Counted from the stretch's first letter, positions 1 to 11,563 are shown. The stretch: DNA of 64,000 nt from Miscanthus floridulus (GCF_019320115.1 NC_089598.1:29342248-29406247); one strand, 5' to 3'. Numbers and translations: made by a program. Notes: generated by a model from the sequence alone, not told the origin.

Positions 1-227
1 GTTGGTGTGGCTCTTTAGTTAGCCTTTGAGAGCACACTAACATAGGGTAGTGTCATAACTATTGTGTGAATAGGCACTATCTAAACTAGAATTGTGGTAG
101 GTGGCTTGCATTTTGAGTAGGCTAGCGCAACACTTGCTTCGCCTCATAATTGTCTAACCTTTTGTTAAGTGTTGTTGTAGAAATTTTATTAGGCTATTCA
201 CCCCCCTCTAGCCATTAGGACCTTTCA
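1..227 (+). repeat. Copia-1 5' LTR, last 227 bp
   Basis: This matches the ends of the LTRs at 6858-8675, 41454-43274 and 49839-51657 and terminates in CA directly before the primer binding site. Near its end it reads ctagccatt, as in the 5' LTR of copia-2, whereas both 3' LTRs read ctatccatt. That 5'/3' difference therefore predates the duplication. Confidence 0.95.
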
Positions 228-229
228 AG

Positions 230-242
230 TGGTATCGGAGCC
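230..242 (+). other. Primer binding site of copia-1 (initiator Met tRNA type)
   Basis: tggtatcggagcc lies two bases after the LTR end. The usual plant form is tggtatcagagcc, which copia-2 has at 43277. Here one A is changed to G. Confidence 0.85.
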
Positions 243-284
243 GAGGTCACCGTTATTTGAGGCTTAACAACCTTCGGTGCTAAA

Positions 285-2370
285 ATGGCTCAAATCAACA
301 ACACCAAGAAGCCACCCCAATTTGATGGCACAAATTATCCTTATTGGAAGTCAAAGATGACAACACACATCAAGTCAATCAATAGAAAGGTGTGGAAGGT
401 GGTAGAAACCAAAATTGAGATTGGTGATCCGGAGAATCCCACCGCCGCCGAAGAAGTGCTTCTCCAAAACAATGACATTGCTCTAAGTGCCATTCATGAT
501 GCAATTGATGAAAGAACATTTGAGCAAATCAAGAATATTGAGATGGCACATGAAGCTTGGAAGAAGTTGGAAGAATCATTTGAGGGCACTCAAGCCGTGA
601 AGGGTGCAAAGGCATATATCCTCAAAGAAAAGTTTGCAAGCTTCAAGATGAAGGAGGATGAGAGTGTACCGGAGATGTTTCATAGGCTTCAAGTGCTTAT
701 CAATGATCTCAAAGCACTTGGAGAAGAGGTGAAGGACAAGGACTTCTCCCACAAGTTCTTGAGATGCTTACCCTCAAGATTTGGTACATTGGTCACTATT
801 CTAGTAAGAAGTGGTTTGGACACCATGACACCAAACCAAGTATTGGGAGACATCATGACCAATGATACATATAGAGATGAAGATGAGAAGGAAGAAAAGA
901 AAGAGAAGAAAGATGAGAAGAAGGATGAGAAGAAGAAGAGCGTGGCATTCAAAGCCACATCATCCAAGGGCAAAGCAAAGCAAGATACATCAAGTGAAGA
1001 AGATGAATCATGGGACGATGATGATGATGAGAAGATGGCTCTATTTGTCAAGAGATTTGGCAAGTTCATGGTGAAGAAGGGCTACCGTGCTAGAAGAAAG
1101 AAGTCTTCGTCCAAGAACAAAGAAGAGTTAAGAAGGTGCTTCAAGTGTGGAAGCAAAGATCATCTTGTTGCTCAATGCCCATACAATAGTGACAATGATG
1201 ATGACAACAAGAAGAACAAGAAGAAGGACAAGAAGGAAAAGAAAGAGAAGAAGGACAAGATGGCGTTCAAGAAGAAGAAGGGTGGTTCATATGTAGTCAC
1301 TTGGGATAGTGATGCTTCCTCAAGTGATGATGATGATGATGATAGTGATGATCACAAGGCCACCAAGAAGAAGGTTCTTGCAAGCATTGCCATCAATGAG
1401 AAGCCTTCTCTCTTTGAATCTTCATCATGCTTCATGGCTAAGGCCACTAAGGTACAATCTTGTGGTGATGAAAGTGATGAAGAACATGTTGATGATAATG
1501 AACATGAAAATGAAAATGATAGTGATAGTGATGATGGTGAACCTACTAAAGATGAATTAATTGACATGCTAGAAGATGCTAGAGAACACTTTGATATCAA
1601 GAGAAGGGAATGCAAAAGCTTGCGTAAGGAACTAAAAGCCCTTAAGCAAGCCTTTGATGAGCTCAATGCATCTCATGAGAGGCTAGAGAAAGCCAATGAG
1701 AAGCTTAGCAAAGCTCACAAAAAGGTTGAAAAGGCTCATTCCACTTTGCTTGATGAGCAAAATAAAAGGAAGCATGTAGAAACTTGCAATGTAGGTTTAA
1801 CTTGTGATATAATAGATGAATCACTATCTATGCCTATCATTGTTGCTCCTACTAACCCTTCTTGTAGCACTTCCACTTCTACCTCATCTAGTAGTGATGG
1901 TCTCACTTGTGATGCCTCACTAGTGGTTGAGAATGAGAACCTCAAGAAGGAGGTCACTAAGCTCACTCACACCTTAGCTAAGGCTTATGGTGGTGAGGAC
2001 CGCTTGCTTATGGCCTTGGGTAGCTAAAGAGCTTCTCTCTACAAAGAGGGGTTGGGCTATACCCCCAAGAAAGGCAAGGTGGCCTTTGCTCCTCACAAGA
2101 CAAGTTTTGTGAAGAACAATGGTCGGTTTTACACTAGTTGCAAGCAAGTTGGTCATAAAGAGCATGAATGCACCAACAAAAGCAAAAATGCTAATGTATC
2201 CTCCATTAAGCTTAATTCTTCCTATATGCTTGTTAAGGGTACAAATGGTGTGAAGGCTAAGTTCATTGGCAAACCATGGATGGGCTCAAAGAAGAAAGTC
2301 ATTTGGGTTCCAAAGAGCTTAGTAACTAACCTTCAAGGACCCAAGCAAGTTTGAGTACCTAAAAAGAATT
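285..2370 (+). pseudogene. Copia-1 gag (nucleocapsid polyprotein), two nonsense mutations
   Basis: Gag would package the element RNA into cytoplasmic particles. The ATG at 285 follows the primer binding site by about 40 bp, and copia-2 has the same start. The N-terminal ~190 residues resemble the plant copia gag domain (UBN2/DUF4219 type). A lysine- and aspartate-rich low-complexity stretch follows, with a CCHC knuckle (CFKCGSKDHLVAQC) near residue 285 and a predicted coiled coil around residues 430-500. A second knuckle near 2130 begins FYTSC where copia-2 has FCTSC, so its first zinc ligand is lost. The frame is open from 285 to 2370 except for TAA at 2025-2027 (CAA in copia-2) and TGA at 2352-2354 (TGG in copia-2). 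Both are single transitions. No frameshift is seen. Confidence 0.9.
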
Positions 2371-2386
2371 AATCTTCTTTTGTAGG
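2371..2386 (+). promoter_or_regulatory. Splice-acceptor-like motif at the gag/pol boundary
   Basis: Gag ends in TAA at 2368-2370. A pyrimidine-rich run ending in tttgtag follows, and the pol frame opens on the very next base (2386), with the TAG of the motif as its upstream stop. Pol is in a different frame from gag and has no ATG here. The same arrangement occurs at 45417-45430. Use as a 3' splice site is inference. Confidence 0.4.
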
Positions 2387-5300
2387 TCAATTACAAAGCC
2401 GGAGGAAGGCATTGGGTCCTTGATAGTGGGTGCACTCAACACATGACCGGTGATGCAAGAATGTTCAACTCAATCAACACCAATGGCAATGATGGCTATG
2501 ATAGTATCACATTTGGTGACAATGGCAAAGGCAAGGTCAAAGGGCTTGGTAAGATTACAATATCCAATGACTTGAGCATATCCAATGTGTTGCTAGTAGA
2601 GAGCTTGAACTTCAATTTGCTATCCGTGGCTCAATTGTGCGATCTTAGATTCAAATGCATATTTGGGATAGATGATGTAGAGATCATAAGTGTAGATGGC
2701 TCTAACTTGATCTTCAAAGGCTTTAGATATGAGAATCTATACTTGGTTGATTTCAATGCTAATGAAGCTAAATTGTCCACATGCTTGTTCACTAAGTCTA
2801 GCATGGGTTGGTTATGGCATAGAAGGCTTGGTCATGTTGGAATGAAACAATTGAATAGATTGATTAAGCATGACTTAGTTAAAGGCTTGAAAGATGTTGT
2901 GTTTGAAAAGGATAAGCTTTGTAGCTCTTGTCAAGCCGGCAAACAAGTTGAAAACACCCATCCTAAGAAAAGCATGATGAGCACTAGTAAAGCATTTGAG
3001 TTATTGCACATGGATTTGTTTGGGCCAACACAATACACTAGTATCGGTGGAAACAAATATGGATTTGTGATAGTGGATGACTACACTAGATACACATGGG
3101 TATTCTTTCTAGTGGACAAAAGTGATGTATTTGCAACATTCAAATCATTTGTCAAAGGCATTCACAATGAGTTTGAAACAACCATCAAGAGAGTTAGAAG
3201 TGACAATGGTAGTGAGTTCAAGAATACTAGAATTGATGAGTTATGTGATGAATTTGGAATTAGGCATCAATTCTCGGCCAAGTACACACCCCAATCAAAT
3301 GGCCTTGTTGAGAGGAAGAATAGAACACTTATTGATATGGTAAGGTCTATGCTTAGTGAGTACAATGTGAGTCAATCTTTTTGGGCCGAAGCTATCAACA
3401 CGGCTTGCTATTGTAGCAACCACCTCTATTGTCACCGATTGAAAGAGAAGACACCATATGAGCTCTTGAATGGTAGAAAGCCCAACATTGCATATTTTTG
3501 GGTTTTTGGTTGCAAATGTTATATCTTGAAGAAAGGCACAAGATTAGGCAAGTTTGACAAGAAATGTGATGAAGGATTCCTACTTGGTTACTCCACTACA
3601 AGCAAAGCATATAGAGTATGGAATTTGGATAGTGGTACTCTTGAGGAGGTTCATGATGTTGAATTTGATGAAACCAAGGGTTCACAAGAAGAAAATGAGA
3701 ACTTAGAAGATGTCAGAGGCATTCAACTTTCAAATGCCATGAAGAACATGGATATTGGTGAATTGAGGCCTAGGCAAGTGATTGATGATGAAGATGATCA
3801 AGTGCAAGTGCTCTCCAACTCAAATGTGCAAGATGATACAAATCAAGCTAGTGCAAGTGACTCTCATGACATTGATCAAGATCAAGTGGCTAGTACATCA
3901 TCTCAACCCAATGGTCAAGCAAGTGCAAGCAATCAACTTCCAATCCTCTAACCAACCAATGTTGCTAGAGATCATCCTTTGGATACAATCATTGGTGATA
4001 TTTTAAGAGGTGTGCAAACAAGATCAAGATTGACATCATTTTGTGAACACTTCTCATTTGTGTCATCCATTGAACCAAAGAAGATAGATGAAGCTTTGAA
4101 GGATGTTGATTGGGTGAATGCTATGCATGAAGAGCTTAACAACTTCACAAGAAATCAAGTATGGGAGTTGGTAGAAAGACCAAAGGGACACAATGTGATT
4201 GGAACCAAATGGGTCTTTAGAAACAAGCAAGATCAAGATGGGATAGTAGTAAGGAACAAAGCAAGATTGGTAGCACAAGGCTATACACAAGTTGAAGGTC
4301 TTGACTTTGGAGAAACATATGCCCCGGTTGCTAGATTGGAAGCAATTAGAATCTTGCTAGCCTATGCTTGTGTCCACAACATCAAGCTCTATCAAATGGA
4401 TGTTAAGAGTGCATTTCTCAATGGCTACATCAATGAAGAAGTATATGTTGAGCAACCTCCCGGTTTTAAAGATGATAAGAAGCCCAACCATGTGTACAAG
4501 TTGAAGAAGGCATTGTATGGCTTGAAGCAAGCACCTAGAGCATGGTATGAGAGATTGAGGGACTTTCTCCTCTCTAAAGGGTTCACAATGGGCAAGGTTG
4601 ACACCACTCTTTTCATCAAGAAGATTGGAAAAGATCTATTTGTATTGCAAATCTATGTAGATGACATCATATTTGGATCAACAAATCAAGATTTTTGTGA
4701 TGAGTTTGGAAAGATGATGGCTAATGAGTTTGAGATGTCCATGATTGGAGGGTTGAGTTACTTCCTTGGTCTTCAAATCAAGCAATTGAAGAATGGTACA
4801 TTTGTGAGTCAAGGCAAGTACATCAAGGACATGATCAAAAAGTTTGGAATGATTGATAGCAAAGTCATTAGCACACCAATGGGAACCAAGGGCAACTTGG
4901 ATAGTGATGCAAGTGGAAACATGGTGGATCAAAAGTTGTATCGGTCTATGATTGGAAGCCTACTCTATGTGACCGCATCAAGGCCGGATGCCATGTTTAG
5001 TGTATGCATGTGTGCAAGATATCAAGCCTCACTAAGAGAAAGTCATTTGAAGGCTACAAAGAGGATATTGAGGTACTTGAAGCATACACCAAATGTTGGT
5101 TTGTGGTATTCCAAAGGAGCAAAGTTTGAGCTAGTTGGTTACTCCGACTCGGATTATGCGGGATGCAAGGTTGAAAGGAAGAGCACATCGGGCACATGTC
5201 AATTGTTGGGAAGATCATTTGTTTCATGGTCATCAAAGAAGCAAAATAGTGTTGTATTATCAACAACCGAAGCCGAATACATATCCGCCGGTAGTTGTTG

Positions 5301-5607
5301 TGCACAAATACTTTGGATGAAGGCCACCTTGAGTGACTTTGGAATCAAGTTCAAGAAAGTGCCATTGCTATGTGACAATGAAAGTGCAATCAAGCTAACC
5401 AACAATCCGGTTCAACATGCAAGAACAAAGCACATTGATGTCCGCCACCATTTCATAAGAGATCATCAACAAAAAGGGGACATTTGCATTGAGAGTGTAG
5501 GCACCAAAGATCAACTTGCCGATATATTCACCAAGCCATTGGATAAGAAAAGATTTTGCAAGCTAAGGAATGAGTTGAACATATTGGATTTCTCAAATAT
5601 GTGTTGA
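2386..5607 (+). pseudogene. Copia-1 pol: protease, integrase, reverse transcriptase, RNase H
   Basis: Pol copies the element RNA into DNA and inserts it. One frame runs through the whole stretch. The aspartic protease has the DSGCTQHMTG motif near 2425-2455. The gag-pre-integrase zinc domain (HRRLGH ... CSSCQAGK) lies near 2815-2945. The integrase core carries Asp in MDLFGP, Asp in RSDNGSEF and Glu in GLVERKNR. Reverse transcriptase has IYVDDIIFG near 4650. RNase H ([26 protein letters not shown]) ends the protein. The only break is TAA at 3949-3951 (CAA in copia-2), between integrase and reverse transcriptase. A single transition therefore separates this copy from a full-length pol frame. 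Confidence 0.92.
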
Positions 5608-6843
5608 TGCACCCCCCATTTACATGACATGCCTCTCCTTCGAGCAATCCAAGGTAAAAGTTGATTGGCATGGCATACATCCTTGCTAAGGACATGTTTA
5701 GTGCATCTAGTCATATTTTCAATCTTATTAGGACCTTTCAAATGGTTCTATTTTATTAGGCCCATTCATGAAAATCAAATGATGTTGATGTTTATATGAT
5801 ATCACTATTGCTTCTATGCTTGATTTGATCTAGTGATAGCATATGACATGTTTATGGGCTTGTAAACCTAGTGTTTAATCTAGAAAATAAGCTATAAGTG
5901 TTTAACTCAACATGGTACAAGATAACCCTTATTTGGAGGTGTGAAGAAGCTTGTCCTTGGATCAAACCGAGTTAAATATCTTTGGTAAATGATCTAGACT
6001 AGACCAAATTTGGGAAAATGATCCTCACCCCATTGATTGACATTGATAATCTTGACCCTACAAGTAATACTATCTATATTTAGAACCTTTGTGGTCATTA
6101 ATGACAAAGGGGGAGAAAAACAAAGATAAGGGGGAGAGAAACAAAGAGGAGAGAAACAAAGATAGTGAAAAAGGGAAAGAAACATAAAGATAAGGGGGAG
6201 AGAAACAAAGAGGAGAGAAACAAAGATAGTGAAAAAGGGAAAGAAACATAAAGATATCTTGACATATGACATAGGGGGAGAGATATGAAAAAGGAAAGGG
6301 ATCAACTAAAATTTTGAGCACACAAGTAGGGGGTGCAAGCTCATGAACTTGTATGGTGCATTTGAATGTGCATTTCATATGTTTGCTTGCATGGCATAAG
6401 TATTAAATTTAAACATCCATGCTTGTGTGATGAATGTTAGTTGTAAGATTGAATGATGAAATGAAATCACTAAATAACTTTCATTTCCAAGTAAGTCTTT
6501 ACAAGTGATATCTTTCTAAAGTATGTTTCCAAGTGGTATTAAGCTAACCATGGTGCTAAGGATGATATAATGATGCACTCCGATTGGTATCACGCTTCAA
6601 AGGTCCATCTCTTATACCTTAGCATCATATGGTAGACATTGACTCCTATATTTCCTATCTAAGCATATGTGCAAGCTTCAATCCAAACTCTTAGCACATA
6701 TATAGGGGGAGCAATTGCTACCTTTTTGGGGTTCATGAAACTTGTCCATATTCTTTTACACATGGTAAAAATGCTTGGGCAAGCAACATGGATTCAATTG
6801 AATTTCAATTCATATCTTTGTATAAGGGTTGTCATCAATTACC
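5608..6843 (+). other. Copia-1 spacer between pol and 3' LTR, non-coding
   Basis: This is AT-rich DNA with purine-rich patches containing gggggag. Some SIRE-type elements carry an env-like frame here. I see no open frame with a signal peptide or membrane segment, and the minus-strand frames near 5994-6378 are low-complexity shadows of the purine runs. Confidence 0.7.
6125..6252 (+). repeat. 64-bp tandem duplication in purine-rich spacer
   Basis: Two adjacent 64-bp copies each begin gataagggggag. Copia-2 has one copy (near 49170). This accounts for the change in the distance between the two copias from 43047 at the 5' end to about 42981 at the 3' LTR. Confidence 0.9.
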
Positions 6844-6857
6844 AAAAAGGGGGAGAT
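6844..6857 (+). other. Polypurine tract of copia-1
   Basis: aaaaagggggagat and one further T directly precede the LTR start TGAAAG. This is the expected site of plus-strand DNA priming. Confidence 0.88.
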
Positions 6858-7339
6858 TGAAAGCTCTAGTTTGGTTTTAGTGAATTGATGAAACCTTAAG
6901 TGCTAACCTAGTTTATCAAGTGATCATGAGATAGGTAGCACACTTCAAGTGGAGAAGCTAATGAAGATCATAACATGACAATGGTGATGGCATGGCGATG
7001 ATCAAGGGCTCAAACTTGAAAAGAAGAAAGAGAAAAACAAAAAGCTCAAGGCAAAGGTATAATTTGTAGGAGCTATTTTGTTTTGGTGATCAAGACACTT
7101 AGAGAGTGTGATCACATTTAGGTTTGATAGCCGTACTATTAAGAGGGGTGAAACTCGTATCGGAATACGGTTATCAAAGTGCCACTAGATGCTCTAACTC
7201 ATTGCATATGCATTTAGGATCTAGTGGAGTGCTAACACCCTTGAAAATATTTGTGAAAATATGCTAACACATGTGCACAAGGTGATACACTTGGTGGTTG
7301 GCACATTGGAGCAAGGGTGAAGAAGTTAGAAGTGAAAAC

Positions 7340-7700
7340 GAGTTGGTCGCGAAGACGCTGGCGTCGGTCAACTGACCGGACGCTGGGTCGAAAAGCACCG
7401 GACGCTGGCAGCTTGCGTCCGGTCGAACTGGTCGGTCGGCATAGTACCTAGGGTATTGCACCGGACGCTGGTCTGTATCCGGTCAAGGTGGACCGGACGC
7501 GTCCGGTCGAAGAAATACGCCTCGGGGAGCTTACTGGAAACGACCGGACGTTGGGGCTTCAATGTTCGGTTAGTTTTTGCCAGAGCGTCCGGTCACCTCG
7601 TAGCCGTTGACATCTGACGAACAGCGTTTGAAGCTAGTGACGCATGGCGTCCATCGGGCGACCGGACGCTAAGGGCTGGCGTCCGGTCAGTTCGACCAGA
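7340..7700. repeat. Array of accggacgc / gcgtccggt motifs in copia LTR
   Basis: The short motif accggacgc and its reverse complement recur about every 20-50 bp in an otherwise AT-rich LTR. Direct and inverted copies alternate, so stems could form in the RNA. Equivalent arrays lie at about 41960-42310 and 50330-50690. Confidence 0.75.
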
Positions 7701-7764
7701 GCGTCTGGTCGGCCCGTGTTATGCCCAGTGAAGGGGCATAACGGCTCTATTTCATGGGGGCTTC

Positions 7765-7771
7765 TATTTAA
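7765..7771 (+). promoter_or_regulatory. TATA-like box in copia-1 3' LTR
   Basis: TATTTAA lies in cttctatttaagcccc, in GC-richer context past the middle of the LTR. It would set the U3/R boundary about 30 bp downstream. The same box is at 42364 and 50745. Confidence 0.6.
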
Positions 7772-8721
7772 GCCCCATGGCCGGCTATGGCTCATATCTT
7801 TGGCCATTTTCATTGACATAGCAACCTTGTGAGCTTAGCCAAAGTCCTCCCACTCATCTCTATCATTGATTCATCATCATAGTGAGATTGGGAGTGATCC
7901 AAGTGCATTGCTTGAGTGATTGCATCTAGAGGTACTTGGTGTTCGTGTTTCGCTACGGATTTCACTTGTTACTCTTGGTGGTTGTCGCCACCTAGACGGC
8001 TTGGAGCAGCGAGGATTGTTGAGCGGAGGGTGGTGATTGTCTCCGGCTCCGATCATGGTGATTGTGAGGGGTTCTTGACCTTTCCTCGGTGGAGCGCCAA
8101 AAGGTACTCTAGTGAATTACTCGTGGCTTGTGTGATCCTCATCTTGTGTTGGTTGTGCGGCACCCTATTGAGGGTTTGGCATGTGAAGCCAATTAGCGCG
8201 TGAACCTCCAAGTGAGTAAATTGCCACAACGAGGAGTAGCTTGCCGGCAAGCAAGTGAACCTCGGTAAAAATCATTGTGTTCATCCTTTGATTTTGAGGT
8301 GATTGGTCTTCTTTGTTATTCATCCTTGTGATTGATTGGTTCACTCCTCGACACGGCGGTATAACTATCTTGATCACTCTCTTTACTTTACCGCAAACTA
8401 GTTGACAAGCTCTTTAGTGTAGCTAGTTGTGAGAGCTTGCTTGCTTGGTTGGTGTGGCTCTTTAGTTAGCCTTTGAGAGCACACTAACATAGGGTAGTGT
8501 CATAACTATTGTGTGAATAGGCACTATCTAAACTAGAATTGTGGTAGGTGGCTTGCATTTTGAGTAGGCTAGCGCAACACTTGCTTCGCCTCATAATTGT
8601 CTAACCTTTTGTTAAGTATTGTTGTATAAATTTTATTAGGCTATTCACCCCCCCTCTATCCATTAGGACCTTTCAGTCGGGGAGTTTGAAAGCGAAACTG
8701 ATAAGAGAAAGTGTGCGTTTA

Positions 8722-11245
8722 TTAATGGTAAAAGCAACGTAGCTGCTCGATGTTCCAGGCATTGATGAAGACTTCACCGTCGATGGTCTTGAGCTTGTAG
8801 GCGCTCGGTCGGAGCACCTCCGCGATGACGTACGGTCCCTCCCATGGCGAAGAGAGCTTGTGGCGGTTCTTGTTGCTCTGGACGAGATAGAGCACCAGGT
8901 CCCCGATGTTGAAGGCCCGACCCCACACTCAACGACTGTGGTACCGATGCAATGCTTGCTGGTATTTGGCCGAGCAGAGGAGGGAGACATCATGCGCTTC
9001 ATCTAGCTGGTCCATGGCATCCTTGAGGGACGCCTCGGCTCCCTGTTCGTCGTACGTTCTGACCCTCGGCGCTCCATAGTCGAGGTCGGTTAGGAGGATA
9101 GCCTTGGAACCATAGACCACTAAGAATGGTGTGTAGCCAGTGGCCTGGCTAGGGGTCGTCCTTAGGCTCCTGAGCACTGTGGGAAGTTCTGTGACCCATC
9201 GTCCGCCAAACTTGTTCAACCGGTTGAAGATCCTAGGCTTGAGGCCTTGTAGGACCATGCCGTTCACGCGCTCAACCTGCTCGTTTGTGTAGGGGTGTGC
9301 CACGGTGGCCCAATCAACATGGATGTGATATTCATCGTAGAATCGGAGGAACTTCTTTCCAGTGAACTGCGTGTCGTTGTTCGTGATAATGGAGTTTGGG
9401 ACCCCAAAGCGATGGACGATGTCAAGGAAGAACAGTATGGTTTGCTCAGACTTGATCGCAGAGATCGGTCGAGCCTCTACCCAGTTTGTAAACTTGTCTA
9501 TGATGACAAGCAAGTGTGTATAGCCCCCAGGCGCCCTCTTGAGAGGTCCAACCAGATCAAGCCCCTAGACCACGAATGACCACATGATGGGGATCATGTG
9601 GAGTGCTTGGGCTAGCAGGTGGGTCTGTCGGACATAGTACTGACACCATTCGTAGGTGCGCACAATATGTTTAGTGTTGGCTACCGTGGTCAGCCAGTAG
9701 AAGTCTTATCGGAATGCATTTCTGACTAGGATTCTAGACGCGGCATGGTGACCGCAGACCCCACCGTGGATATCACTCAGCAACTGCTTCCCTTGCTCAA
9801 TGGGGATGCAGTGCTGTAGGATCCCAGTGTGGCTCCACCTATAGAGTTCACCATCAATAATGGCAAAGGACTTGGTGCGATGCACGAGCCACCAAGCCTC
9901 CATCTTGTCTATCGGCAGCACCTCGCAGAGGAGGTAGTCGAGGTAAGGTGTCCTCTAGTTGGCTAGAGGGTCAGGCTCTATCGCTGGATCCTCATCAAGC
10001 TCCATGACCTTAGGGTTGGATGGAACCGACGGCTGGTTAGCCCCTGAGCCTAGGGCAGGCGGCTCGTCATTGGCTTGTTTCGACTCCTCGTAGCGGACCG
10101 AGGGCTTGTGTTGATCAGTGGCGAAGATGCCCATTGGCATTGGCTCTCGGCCGAACATTGCTTTCGCCAGCGCATCGGCAGCCTCGTTGAGATGCCTCGG
10201 GATGTGGTTGAGCTCGAGACCGTCGAACTTGTCCTCCAGCTGGTGGGCTTCTCAGTAATATGTAGCCATCTTGGCATTGTGGCAGCTCGACTCCTTCATG
10301 ACTTGGTCGATGACCAGCTGGGAGTCGCCTCGGACGTCGAGGCGTTGGATACCCAACTCGATGGTGATGCATAGGCCATTGATGAGCACCTCGTACTCGG
10401 CCACATTGTTGGAGGAGGGGAAATGGATGTGAACCATGTACCTCATACGTACCCCATGGGGCAAAACAAAGATCAGCCCTACAGCAGCGCCTTTCTTCAT
10501 CAGCGATCCGTCAAAGTACATCGTCCAGTACTCTTGGTCGACGACTGGCGGTGGCATTTGGACCTCGGTCCACTCTGCAATGAAATCAGCAAGCACTTAA
10601 GACTTGATAGCCGTCTGGGGGGCATACGAAATGCCTTTACCCATCAGCTCAAGTGCCCATTTTGTGATTCTTCCCGTGGTATCCTAGTTTTGGACAATCT
10701 TGCCGAGGGGGAAGGACGTCACGACCATCACCGTATGTGACTCGAAGTAGTGATGTAGCTTCCTCTTGGCGATAAGGATGGCGTACAGGAGCTTCTAGAT
10801 TTGGGGGTAGAGGGTCTTGGAATCAGACAAGACCTCGCTAATGAAGTATACGGAACGCTGCACTTTGAGGGCATGCCCCTCTTCTTCTTGCTCCACCACC
10901 AGGGCAGCGCTGACCACTTGCATGTGGCTGCAATGTAGAGCAGAAGCAGTTCTCCGTCGGTCGTAGGGACTAGGATTGGGGCCTTCGTTAGAAGCTGCTT
11001 GACCGCGTCAAGTGCCTCCTAGGCCTCGGGCGTCCATTCGAAATGGTTGGCCTTCTTTAGAAGTCGATAGAGGGGGATACCTCATTCACTGAGGCATGAG
11101 ATGAAGCGGCTGAGCGCGGTGAGGCACCCTGCAACTCGTTGTACCCTCTTTACGTTCTAAATCAGGCCCATCCTTATGATGGCTGAGATCTTCTTCGGGT
11201 TGACTTCGATGCCATGCTCGGAGATGATGAAACCCAGCAACATAC
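8722..11245 (-). pseudogene. Tat A pol fragment, copy 1 (3' part of RT, RNase H, integrase)
   Basis: Read right to left, this holds the last third of a Ty3/gypsy reverse transcriptase, RNase H (MYFDGSLMKKG, EYEVLINGL, GDSQLVID at about 10595-10250), the integrase zinc domain (HGGVCGHHAASR near 9760) and the integrase core (IIDKFTNW, ITNNDTQFTG, NEQVERVNG in 9513-8929). The C-terminal integrase domain ends at 8722. All parts lie in one minus-strand frame. At least eleven stops interrupt it (8929, 9565, 9706, 9955, 10252, 10597, 10684, 10795, 11019, 11082, 11157), each explicable by one transition from a Gln, Trp or Arg codon. The front of RT is missing because Tat B inserted at 11246. Copia-1 lies just beyond the 3' end. 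Confidence 0.9.
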
Positions 11246-11563
11246 TGTCGGTGTTTTGTACAAGCACCGGCAAGTAAATTTATAGTAATGTGCGTTAGGC
11301 TCGGATGGTGCGCTAAAGGACACAAGATTTATACTGGTTCGGGCGGAACGTCCTACGTCCAGTTTGCTGCTGCTTGTGTTATTAGCACCGTGAACGGTCT
11401 GTAGTAAGGGGTACAAACGATCGAGAGAGGGACTGGTCCCAAGTCTCTGATGGAAGGGTTGAGAGGTGGTCAAGAGCTTCGTAGCCGCTTGACTGTGTAT
11501 ATGAGTGCGTTTTCTTGTTCGGTCTTATTTTTCAGGTCCTCCTGATGGAGGAAGCGCATCCCC

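Larger units (their letters stand above)
1..8675 (+). mobile_element. Copia-1: SIRE/Maximus-type Ty1/copia retrotransposon, 5' end outside window
   Basis: The order is 5' LTR (only its last 227 bp are present), primer binding site, gag, pol (protease, integrase, reverse transcriptase, RNase H), a 1.2-kb non-coding spacer, polypurine tract and 3' LTR. This is Ty1/copia order. The very long gag, the long LTRs and the spacer before the 3' LTR suggest the SIRE/Maximus lineage. It inserted into Tat A: the right flank starts GTCGG, the same 5 bp that flank copia-2, and the following sequence matches copia-2's right flank. It is therefore a duplicated copy of the same insertion rather than an independent one. 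Confidence 0.93.
6858..8675 (+). repeat. Copia-1 3' LTR (1818 bp)
   Basis: It starts TGAAAGCTCTAG and ends GGACCTTTCA. It is nearly identical to the 3' LTR of copia-2, with about nine scattered differences including 1-bp indels. It is clearly less similar to copia-2's 5' LTR. A TATA-like box and a GC-rich motif array lie inside. Confidence 0.95.

Noticed and set aside
689..1069. Serine-rich minus-strand frame over copia-1 gag
   Set aside because: Complement of the Lys/Asp-rich gag repeat; a shadow of the real plus-strand gene.
5994..6378. Minus-strand frames of about 100 residues between copia-1 pol and 3' LTR, considered as an env-like gene
   Set aside because: They are phenylalanine/leucine/serine-rich translations of purine-rich repeats, lie on the wrong strand for SIRE env genes and have no counterpart of equal length in copia-2.
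6858..8675. Copia-1 3' LTR plus flank as an independent insertion at a preferred site
   Set aside because: 4.7 kb of flank including another element's LTR is shared, so duplication of one insertion is far more likely than repeated targeting.
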